DNA from: Nitrospira_D sp035465795
Lineage (GTDB): Bacteria; Nitrospirota; Nitrospiria; Nitrospirales; Nitrospiraceae
Length of the DNA stretch: 64,000 nucleotides
Direction: 5' to 3'
NCBI RefSeq assembly: GCF_049546785.1
Contig: NZ_JBMWAN010000002.1
Coordinates: forward strand, 1 to 64,000
A program made the position numbers and the translations under genes. Each line of letters begins with the position of its first letter. Position 1 is the first letter of the stretch. Of the stretch, positions 40,301 through 46,589 are shown one piece after another. The notes beneath the pieces were generated by a model. That model saw only the letters and a program-made list of their open reading frames with translations. It had not been told where the DNA came from and searched no databases.

Positions 40301-40705
40301 ATGAAAACAGACCAAGAACGTGAAGCACATCGTCGTTTCGTTCAAGCCCTGCAGCACGAACACCTCACCTGTTCCAAACCTGGTTGTGGCGGGCCGATGG
40401 ACGTCGTCGATCTCACCCCGCACAACGCGCGTATCAAGACCTACGAGGCGACCTGTGAGCGCTGTCAATCGGTTGAGAAAATTACAGGCAAGGAAGAGCA
40501 CTCACCGTCCTGGGACGTTGCCTCACTCACGATGATGGCGGAGATGCATCTGCTCCACGACCAACCGACCTGTCCGTTCGACGATACGCCCATCACCTTC
40601 ATCTCCATGCCCAATCCCCGCCGCAAAGCGCGCTACCGTCTCTGCTGCTTCTACTGCGGCAGGCACACCGAAATGAACTGGCCGCCACCGGAAGCGAAAC
40701 GATAG
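40301..40705 (+). CDS. Protein with multiple zinc knuckles
   Basis: The 134-residue protein has four cysteine pairs: CSKPGC, CERC, a single Cys in TCPFDD and CCFYC near the C-terminus, with histidines nearby. This predicts one or two zinc ribbons. There is no DNA-binding domain that I can name, and no signal peptide. The start has GGGAGCGG upstream. A short hairpin (CACCCCGCTTGGGTG) precedes it. It converges on the winged-helix-like gene at 40729-41532. Function unknown. Confidence 0.7.
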   Translation: MKTDQEREAHRRFVQALQHEHLTCSKPGCGGPMDVVDLTPHNARIKTYEATCERCQSVEKITGKEEHSPSWDVASLTMMAEMHLLHDQPTCPFDDTPITFISMPNPRRKARYRLCCFYCGRHTEMNWPPPEAKR

Positions 40706-40728
40706 ATCCCAGCCTCACAAGAAGCACG

Positions 40729-41532
40729 TTACAGTGATGCCTTGCCCTTGAGGGCCCCCATCTGGCTACGCATGTGCACCAGCAACTCTTTCAACGGCGT
40801 GAAAATTCTCACGGCGCGCTGTTGTGACCCTACCTCCATCTCCCAGATCCAATTTTCATCCGGCGTCTCGCGAAACAACTCCGCCATCGGTTTCAGGTTA
40901 TTGAGCTGATAGGGGACCTTCTCTTGTATTTCTTTCAAAATCAAATCGGATGCAGTCCCTCTCTCCTTCAACTTCCTGGCCAACTCGCTGGTCTTCCGAC
41001 AATCCCCGATTCGCAAGTCCAGCTTGGCGATCTCCCGGTCAAGTAACTGCTCCTGCCGCGTCACAAAACTCTTAAGATCGAGCAGCCGGGCAATCTCCAG
41101 CTTCATCGTGCCGGGGAACATACTCCCTTCCTTCGCGATGAGCGCCTCAATCCTGGCGTGGTAACTCTCCAGAAAGTGATAGACGAAGAAGAATTCTTCG
41201 ATGGGCCACCAGTGACGCCGATGGACCAGCCGCGCCAGACTCTCCATCAACCCGAATCGCGTGAGCCGATACCGGGGCTGTCTGGGGCCCCCGGTCTGCT
41301 TCGCCAGCCCGTCACTCACGAGTACAGCCAGATACCTCGCAATCTGCGTATTCTCGACCGCAAGGCTCGGCCCCTCCATGGCTGACTCCAGCCAGTTCGA
41401 AAAGAGCTCAATGAGGAATCGCAGGTCCTTCTGTCGAAATCCCTGAGCTGAAAACCGCGCATGCGCCCCGATGGCGGCGGCATCGAAGAGCGCCCGGTGC
41501 CTCCCAAGATGGGTCTTTTTTCCTTTGGTCAT
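40729..41532 (-). CDS. Winged-helix-like protein, candidate regulator of the adjacent pspA operon
   Basis: The 267-residue soluble protein has an N-terminal half that fits a winged helix-turn-helix: FLIELFSNWLESAM, NTQIARYLAVLVSDGLAKQT (recognition-helix candidate), and a hairpin PRQPRYRLTRFG (wing). The C-terminal half is helical and charged (LLDREIAKLDLRIGDCRKTS) and could form a coiled-coil dimer. There is no ribosome binding site, and TATAAA lies 14 bp before the ATG. It is transcribed away from the PspA-like gene, and a 12-bp sequence (TAACAGTGTCAC) occurs both beside its own -10 and upstream of pspA. I infer that it regulates that operon; the family is not one I can name. Confidence 0.65.
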   Translation of the reverse strand: MTKGKKTHLGRHRALFDAAAIGAHARFSAQGFRQKDLRFLIELFSNWLESAMEGPSLAVENTQIARYLAVLVSDGLAKQTGGPRQPRYRLTRFGLMESLARLVHRRHWWPIEEFFFVYHFLESYHARIEALIAKEGSMFPGTMKLEIARLLDLKSFVTRQEQLLDREIAKLDLRIGDCRKTSELARKLKERGTASDLILKEIQEKVPYQLNNLKPMAELFRETPDENWIWEMEVGSQQRAVRIFTPLKELLVHMRSQMGALKGKASL

Positions 41533-41549
41533 AGCGAACGCGCCATTTA

Positions 41550-41561
41550 TAACAGTGTCAC
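41550..41561 (+). promoter_or_regulatory. Putative operator, copy 1
   Basis: TAACAGTGTCAC overlaps the promoter of the minus-strand winged-helix-like gene: on that strand it lies immediately before TATAAA. An identical 12-mer occurs at 41636-41647. The element is an imperfect dyad (GTxAC half sites). Confidence 0.5.
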
Positions 41562-41635
41562 AAGATTACCATTCACCTAAGTTCCTGAAAAACAAGATTC
41601 ACCTTTGTCGCAACCGCCCTATTTGACAGGCGCTG

Positions 41636-41647
41636 TAACAGTGTCAC
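41636..41647 (+). promoter_or_regulatory. Putative operator, copy 2
   Basis: Identical to the 12-mer at 41550-41561, 86 bp away in the same orientation and 75 bp before the PspA-like start codon. A TTGACA at 41624-41629 lies just upstream, but I do not find a good -10 at the right distance. Confidence 0.5.
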
Positions 41648-41721
41648 TTCTTTCCCCCTTCATTCGGTCCTGACCGAGCTAGACTCGCCCCAGACGGTCA
41701 CTCATTCACCAGGAGGTTCAC

Positions 41722-42372
41722 ATGCGCATTTTCAAACGCATCAACGCCACCATTCAGTCCAACTTCAATGCGTTCCTCGATCAGATCGAGAATCACGAGG
41801 CCCTGGTCACGGAAGCCATGCAGGAGGTGAAAGCCGCCTCGGCCCGGGCCACCGCACGCCTTGCACGGCTTCAGCAGGATGAGGACAAGCTGGCGGCCAG
41901 GCTCGTTGACCTGCGCAAGGATGCGGGGCAATGGAAAGACCGGGCCCTCCAGGCCGGCACACAGGATGAAGCCCGGGCTCTGGAATGCGTACGCCGGATG
42001 ACGCGGGCTCAAGAGGAAGCGGCGTCCACAGAATCCCAATTAACCAAGGCGCGAGAGCTTCGCGCCCGGTTGGTCGATGACCTCCGAGGAATTCAATCCA
42101 AGCTGGACGAGTTGCAACGGAAGAAACATACCCTGGCTACGAGACAGTTCCGCGCCGAGGCGATGAAGGCCATTCAATCGGACGGCACAAGCGCGCTGGA
42201 CGAACTCACCGGCATTTTCGATCGGTGGGAAACGCGGGTATCGGAGGCTGAAGGCTATGTGACAGGCCCCGCCTTGCTGACGGACGATTTCGAACTGGCG
42301 TACCGGCAGAAGGAGGATCACGAAGGGGTCCGCGCCACCTTATTGGAACTGATGGCTGAACACAAGCACTAA
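41722..42372 (+). CDS. pspA: PspA/IM30-family membrane-stress protein
   Basis: The 216-residue protein is almost entirely helical coiled coil with the PspA/IM30 layout: an N-terminal helix (MRIFKRINATIQSNFNAFLD), LVTEAMQEVKAASARATARL, long charged helices to about residue 150 and a short C-terminal tail. PspA proteins form oligomers on the inner membrane that counter proton leakage and remodel lipids. The ribosome binding site is strong (AGGAGG). A 423-residue membrane protein follows 30 bp downstream, and a divergent winged-helix-like gene lies upstream. I see no sigma-54 promoter or pspF, so control differs from the E. coli Psp system. Confidence 0.88.
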   Translation: MRIFKRINATIQSNFNAFLDQIENHEALVTEAMQEVKAASARATARLARLQQDEDKLAARLVDLRKDAGQWKDRALQAGTQDEARALECVRRMTRAQEEAASTESQLTKARELRARLVDDLRGIQSKLDELQRKKHTLATRQFRAEAMKAIQSDGTSALDELTGIFDRWETRVSEAEGYVTGPALLTDDFELAYRQKEDHEGVRATLLELMAEHKH

Positions 42373-42402
42373 CACGACCCCGCGACAGGAAGGAGGGCCA
42401 CG

Positions 42403-43674
42403 ATGGAACGCTGGATGGACATACAGAAACTCGGACAATTGCTGCGCTGGATGGGTTCGCTGCTGCTCCTGGGAGCCAGCGCGAGTTTTATGCTGGAGGG
42501 GTGGCAGAATTTCGGATCGCAGCTGCGGTACTACCTGTTTCTCGGATATCTGCTGAGTCTCGCCGGACTGGGTATCCTTCTGAGTTCTCGCGTGAAGGAA
42601 GACAAGAGCGCCAGAACGCTCTTAGCGCTGGCCGTCGCCGGCATCGCGGCTCAATACTCCCAACTCGGCGCGATGATCCACTCGATGGTGTCAGCCGACA
42701 ACGGGGCGCTGCCCGGCTCGCTGCTCTATGACGCAGCAGGCTGGGGCCAGATCGCGCTGAACGGAGCCGCGACGGTTCTTCTCCTCGGCCCCATCGCCTT
42801 AATAGGATTTTCGGCCTTGAATCGGCCGCAAGCCCGCCTGCTGACGGGTGTCTATCTGCTCGCGTGCAGCAGCCTGCTGATTCCCGTCCGGCACGGGCTG
42901 CCGGCGACGCTGGTTTTGATCGCCGTCGCCACGCTCACGCTGTGGATCGATTCACGCTTCGTCACCGGGACAACGGTGGGCGGGACAGGGGAAGGCATCA
43001 TCGGCCGCTTGCTGCTCCTGCTGCCGAGCGGAATTTTGGCGGCACGAACGGCGTTCTATCCGCAAAGTGATCTGTTTATCGGAATGACCAGCCTGCTCGT
43101 CGGCGCGCTGTTCTTCGAGATGCTCCCCCGTTTTGTGAAGGAGGACACAGAGAAGTCTCGCATCCAGGCCCTGAGCACTGCCCCGATGACACTCGGATGG
43201 AGCGTCATCGCGTTCCAATATTTCCCCACCGTCTTCAGCACTCAGGGCGCCCCGTTGATGACGCTGCTGCCGTTCAGCGCCTTATTGACCGCGCTGTCGC
43301 TGCGCTCTTCAGGGGGCGGTGCGTACTACCGGAAGGTCGCCTCGATGCTGGCCCTCATCTCCCTGCTCGCTCAGATGGGCACGCAGGCAATACTGCTGTC
43401 ATCGTTTCTCTGCGTGGCTCTGTCTACGTTCATGATTTTCGCCGGCTTCCGCTATCAGGAACGTGCGGTCTTCTCAGCCGGGATCGTCGGATTGATCTTC
43501 GGAATCGGATACCACCTCCGGTTTGCCGTGCAGCTGTATGCCCAGAGCCCCTGGGCGCTGCTTGCGGCAGCCGGGATCCTTGTTCTCTTGAGTGCTTCGT
43601 ACCTGGAGAAACACGCGACCCGCATGTTCGGCCGGTTGGTGCTGTTGAAGGAGGAAATGAAAGCCTGGCGGTAA
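42403..43674 (+). CDS. Polytopic membrane protein paired with PspA
   Basis: The 423-residue protein has about 11-12 predicted transmembrane helices spread along its length, joined by short loops (for example LLRWMGSLLLLGASASFMLE, IIGRLLLLLPSGILAARTAF and ALLAAAGILVLLSASYLEKH). The only sizeable cytosolic parts are near residue 245 and at the C-terminus (MFGRLVLLKEEMKAWR). It is not a transporter family I recognise. The strong AGGAGGG start and the 30-bp gap to pspA show co-transcription, so it is probably the membrane partner through which the PspA homologue senses or acts on the inner membrane. Confidence 0.8.
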   Translation: MERWMDIQKLGQLLRWMGSLLLLGASASFMLEGWQNFGSQLRYYLFLGYLLSLAGLGILLSSRVKEDKSARTLLALAVAGIAAQYSQLGAMIHSMVSADNGALPGSLLYDAAGWGQIALNGAATVLLLGPIALIGFSALNRPQARLLTGVYLLACSSLLIPVRHGLPATLVLIAVATLTLWIDSRFVTGTTVGGTGEGIIGRLLLLLPSGILAARTAFYPQSDLFIGMTSLLVGALFFEMLPRFVKEDTEKSRIQALSTAPMTLGWSVIAFQYFPTVFSTQGAPLMTLLPFSALLTALSLRSSGGGAYYRKVASMLALISLLAQMGTQAILLSSFLCVALSTFMIFAGFRYQERAVFSAGIVGLIFGIGYHLRFAVQLYAQSPWALLAAAGILVLLSASYLEKHATRMFGRLVLLKEEMKAWR

Positions 43675-43702
43675 GACGAAACCCGTCGCTCGCTCAAATG
43701 GA

Positions 43703-43735
43703 AAACCGGGGGCATGTACTTCGCGCCCCCGGTTT
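43703..43735. terminator. Bidirectional terminator
   Basis: AAACCGGGGGC and GCCCCCGGTTT form an 11-bp stem, with T-rich sequence following on both strands. It separates the converging pspA operon and the bolA-grx unit. Confidence 0.8.
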
Positions 43736-43769
43736 CTTGCCTTGTCCTGCAACGCTCCCGAACCCGATC

Positions 43770-44096
43770 TTACTTTCCGAACGCCTTCTTCAGCAGCGGT
43801 TCGATCTCGCCCTTGGCGGCCATGGGATCGAGGATGTCAGTATCCCCGTAGAACTGGCCGTCGATAAAGACCTTCGGCAGCGTCGGCCACTTGGTGATCT
43901 TCGTAAGGGTTTCCCTCTTGGTCGGCTGGGAGAGGACGTCGATCACCTCGTAGGGATAGCCATACTTATCGAAAAACTGCATAGTCTCACGGGTAAACCC
44001 GCACATCGGCATCTGCTTGGTCCCCTTCCCGTAGATGAGGATCTTATGGGTTTTCACTTCCTGCTGGATTTCTTCTTCAATGGGATCTGCCATCAT
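43770..44096 (-). CDS. grxD: Monothiol glutaredoxin (Grx4/GrxD type)
   Basis: The 108-residue protein has the CGFT monothiol active site (MCGFTRETMQFF), KWPTLPKVFIDGQFYGDTDI with the cis-proline, and the C-terminal helix of Grx4 proteins. Such glutaredoxins bind a bridging 2Fe-2S cluster with glutathione and a BolA partner and take part in iron-sulfur trafficking. The bolA gene lies just upstream (32 bp) on the same strand, supporting that complex. The start has AAAGGAGG. Confidence 0.93.
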   Translation of the reverse strand: MMADPIEEEIQQEVKTHKILIYGKGTKQMPMCGFTRETMQFFDKYGYPYEVIDVLSQPTKRETLTKITKWPTLPKVFIDGQFYGDTDILDPMAAKGEIEPLLKKAFGK

Positions 44097-44128
44097 CGGC
44101 CTCCTTTGTATCGCTCAACCAACTTTGC

Positions 44129-44368
44129 CTAATTTTCGTCATTGGTGCGCGCCGTCAACTCCAACGCGTGGATTCGTCCGTCTTTCATGGGAACATCCAA
44201 CGCCGCATAGATCAGCCGGTGCCGGTCCAGTAAATTCTTCCCCCGGAACGCGTCAGAGACTACCACCACCTTGAGGTGATCCATGGTTCCGGTGCGATCC
44301 GTGACCGTCACGACCGCATCCGGCATGCTCTTGTGAATATAGTCCGTCAATACCGCTGGTGTAATCAT
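44129..44368 (-). CDS. bolA: BolA-family protein
   Basis: The 79-residue protein has the BolA fold: VTVTDRTGTMDHLKVVVVSD, the FRGKNLLDRHRLIYAAL helix with the conserved His, and DGRIHALELTA. BolA proteins pair with monothiol glutaredoxins to hold a shared 2Fe-2S cluster, and the glutaredoxin gene follows directly. The start ATG has GGAGGAG. It is the first gene of the bolA-grxD unit. Confidence 0.93.
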   Translation of the reverse strand: MITPAVLTDYIHKSMPDAVVTVTDRTGTMDHLKVVVVSDAFRGKNLLDRHRLIYAALDVPMKDGRIHALELTARTNDEN

Positions 44369-44691
44369 CCACTCCTCCGTTTTCCCATCGGAGAATACCT
44401 TAGCCCAAACTGGAAAGGCAATTCACCCTTGGCACCGGACGATTGCCTGTGGGCCCCTAGCTTCCGCACAAAACAACCAGCCCGCGGACAGAGAAATCGA
44501 ATCCTTTTTCCATCCAAAATGGACCAGTTTTGGCACGAGCACAGGGGCCACGTTCTGCTCTCCACACGGCACCCTCGGTAACCGCCACAATCTCATTCTC
44601 ATTGAGTACAACCATCCATACGGACTAGTCGTCGATCCCCACGTTCTTTGCGCCATGCGCTTGCATACCAACCGTCACGCAGTAAGGAGTA
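44369..44691. other. Gene-free spacer
   Basis: I see no gene, repeat or clear terminator. A near sigma-54 match (TTGGCAC then TTGCC at 44435-44453) has a spacer two bases too long and is not accepted. The ribosome binding site of the small gene at 44692 lies at the right end. Confidence 0.4.
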
Positions 44692-44877
44692 ATGTATCTC
44701 TTGATGCTACTCTGGCCTGCCGTGCTCCTGATCGTCGGCGTCGCCTTCCTTCGACGCATGTGGTGGCCAATACAACCTGAATTGGCGTCCCCCCTCATCA
44801 CTACTCGGTGCTTCTCAACCACTTCCGGTGGTGGATTTCAACCAATCATGTCCGCATTGTCACCCCACGCAGCATGA
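44692..44877 (+). CDS. Possible small membrane protein
   Basis: A 61-residue reading with TAAGGAG four bases before its ATG. Residues 3-20 form one transmembrane helix (LLMLLWPAVLLIVGVAFL), followed by a basic RRMWW boundary and a polar Thr/Ser-rich tail. The family is not recognisable. It lies 131 bp upstream of the response-regulator operon but before that operon's candidate sigma-54 promoter. Confidence 0.4.
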   Translation: MYLLMLLWPAVLLIVGVAFLRRMWWPIQPELASPLITTRCFSTTSGGGFQPIMSALSPHAA

Positions 44878-44915
44878 AATCATTCAATAGCACGGCATTT
44901 CACTCGCGTGATGCG

Positions 44916-44931
44916 AGGCATCCGGATTGCT
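44916..44931 (+). promoter_or_regulatory. Candidate sigma-54 promoter of the signalling operon
   Basis: aGGCAtccggaTTGCT fits the sigma-54 core with correct GG/GC spacing (GG 44917-44918, GC 44929-44930), though T replaces the usual C at the end of the -24 element. A small dyad (CTCGCGTGATGCGAG) overlaps its left edge. It predicts a start near 44942, 67 nt before the first gene. Confidence 0.35.
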
Positions 44932-45008
44932 CATACAGAAAAGCACAAGAGGCACCATGAACCGGACCAACCCAACATGTGCCATCATCCACCACCAAGG
45001 AGGCTGCC

Positions 45009-45443
45009 ATGACGGAATTTAAATCAGGGTTCTTTATCGGGGATGAAAGCTGCAACGGGCGCGTCCTCGTCGTGGATGACGAAGCGGATATCCGCAAAGT
45101 CGTCCGTATGACCTTGCAGAAAGCCGGCTATGAGGTCTTGGAAGCGGAGAACGGCGAGAAGGCCATCGAAACGATTAACAGCGGAGAAAACCGGCTGCTC
45201 CTCGACGTTATGATCTGCGACATCCGTATGCCGAAGGTCAACGGCATCGAAGCCATCGCGTATTTCCGCCAGAATTACCCGCGCGTGCCCCTGATCGTGC
45301 TGACCGGCTTCCCCGATACCGACATGGCCACCTCTCTGCTACGGCAGGGCGTGGTCGATTATCTTGTGAAGCCTGTCGAGGGCGAGAAACTCAAAGCCTC
45401 CGTCGCACGCGCCATGGAACAGAGGGAACTCGCGCCGCTATGA
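45009..45443 (+). CDS. Single-domain response regulator
   Basis: The 144-residue protein is a receiver domain only. The acidic pair is in VLVVDDEADIRK, the phospho-acceptor Asp near residue 71 (MICDIRMPK), the Thr in VLTGFPD and the Lys in YLVKPVEGEK. There is an N-terminal extension of about 17 residues and no output domain, so it acts through protein contacts or phosphotransfer. The ribosome binding site is AAGGAGG. Its stop overlaps the start of the Rossmann-kinase gene (ATGA), so the two are translated together. Confidence 0.92.
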   Translation: MTEFKSGFFIGDESCNGRVLVVDDEADIRKVVRMTLQKAGYEVLEAENGEKAIETINSGENRLLLDVMICDIRMPKVNGIEAIAYFRQNYPRVPLIVLTGFPDTDMATSLLRQGVVDYLVKPVEGEKLKASVARAMEQRELAPL

Positions 45444-46585
45444 ACCCCTTGGCCCCGCATCGTCCTGAACTTAACCGAGCGGGGGGGACTGTTCCTCCGT
45501 CCTCCCCCGTCTCGACATTCTCGGACAAGACTCATCCTATGAGGGCCACACGCCCCTTGCACACTCCTCCCACCAAAGTCGCCATCCTCGGGGCGGGGCG
45601 TGGCGGAACCGCCCTGCTGGATTTGCTGCACCAGATCCCCGCGATCGACATCGTCGGCATCAGCGACCGCGACCCGCGCGCCCCCGGTCTGCAGCGGGCG
45701 CGCGATCTTCATATCCCCGTGGTTGACCAGATCGACGATCTCCTCCAGAACCATCACACCCAGCTGGTTCTGGATGTGACCGGGGACCCTACCATGGATC
45801 AACGGCTTCGCCGGGAAGTCCGGTCCGGCGTCGACGTGCTCAGCGGGTCGGCTTCACGCGTCGTCTGGGAACTGGTGCAGCACGAGTCCGCCCTGCAAGC
45901 CGAACTCCTTCATGCGGAAAAACTCGCCGGTATCGGGTCCTTTGCCGCGGGCATCGCCCACGACATCAATAACCCTCTGCAGCTCATTCTTGGACTGGCT
46001 GAAAATCTGGCAGAGGAAACTGACCTTCACACCGTCCACGAGCAGGCGCGCGAGATCATTGACGCCGTCAAGCGGACAACGGCGATCTGCCGAGATCTCA
46101 CCTCTTACGCCCGGCGGTCCGCCGCCCACCAACAAAGCCTGGTGGACGTGAATACGAAGCTCGACGACGCCCTCAAGATTGCCCGCTACGCCGTCGCCTT
46201 TCAAGACATCGAGGTCGTCAAGCTTTACGCGCCGGATGCGACCATACCGGGGAATCCCGACGAACTCCTGCACGTCTTCGTCAATCTCATCACCAACGCC
46301 GTCCAGGCCATGGAGCGCGGCGGCACACTGACCCTGCGCACAATGATTCAAGAGACGGTCGTCTCCGTTCAGGTCTCGGATACGGGCTGCGGCATCCCCC
46401 CCGACCTCTTCAACGAAATCTTCGAGCCGTTCTTTACGACCAAGCCTCCGGGAAAGGGCACCGGGTTGGGGCTGTATAATATCAAGCACGTGATACATCA
46501 GATGCACGGCACCATTGCCGTGACAAGCGACGTCGGAGTCGGCAGCACGTTCACCATCGCCTTGCCCCGCACAACACCAGTGTGA
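45440..46585 (+). CDS. Histidine kinase with N-terminal Rossmann (NAD-binding-like) domain
   Basis: The 381-residue soluble protein has a Pro-rich start, then a Rossmann-type domain (about residues 45-148). This contains KVAILGAGRGGTALLDLL, IVGISDRDPRAPG and VLDVTGDPTMD, as in the NAD-binding half of homoserine or acetaldehyde dehydrogenases. HisKA with phospho-accepting His174 (GIAHDINNPLQLIL) and an HATPase domain (NLITNAVQAME, DTGCGIPPDL, GKGTGLGLYN) follow. It lacks membrane segments, so it should read a cytosolic signal; bound NAD(H) is an obvious candidate but is inference. It overlaps the response regulator by 4 bp and the next kinase starts 4 bp after it. Confidence 0.88.
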   Translation: MNPLAPHRPELNRAGGTVPPSSPVSTFSDKTHPMRATRPLHTPPTKVAILGAGRGGTALLDLLHQIPAIDIVGISDRDPRAPGLQRARDLHIPVVDQIDDLLQNHHTQLVLDVTGDPTMDQRLRREVRSGVDVLSGSASRVVWELVQHESALQAELLHAEKLAGIGSFAAGIAHDINNPLQLILGLAENLAEETDLHTVHEQAREIIDAVKRTTAICRDLTSYARRSAAHQQSLVDVNTKLDDALKIARYAVAFQDIEVVKLYAPDATIPGNPDELLHVFVNLITNAVQAMERGGTLTLRTMIQETVVSVQVSDTGCGIPPDLFNEIFEPFFTTKPPGKGTGLGLYNIKHVIHQMHGTIAVTSDVGVGSTFTIALPRTTPV

Positions 46586-46589
46586 CTCC

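Noticed and set aside
44435..44453. TTGGCAC...TTGCC as a sigma-54 promoter
   Set aside because: The spacer is two bases too long and no gene follows at a sensible distance.
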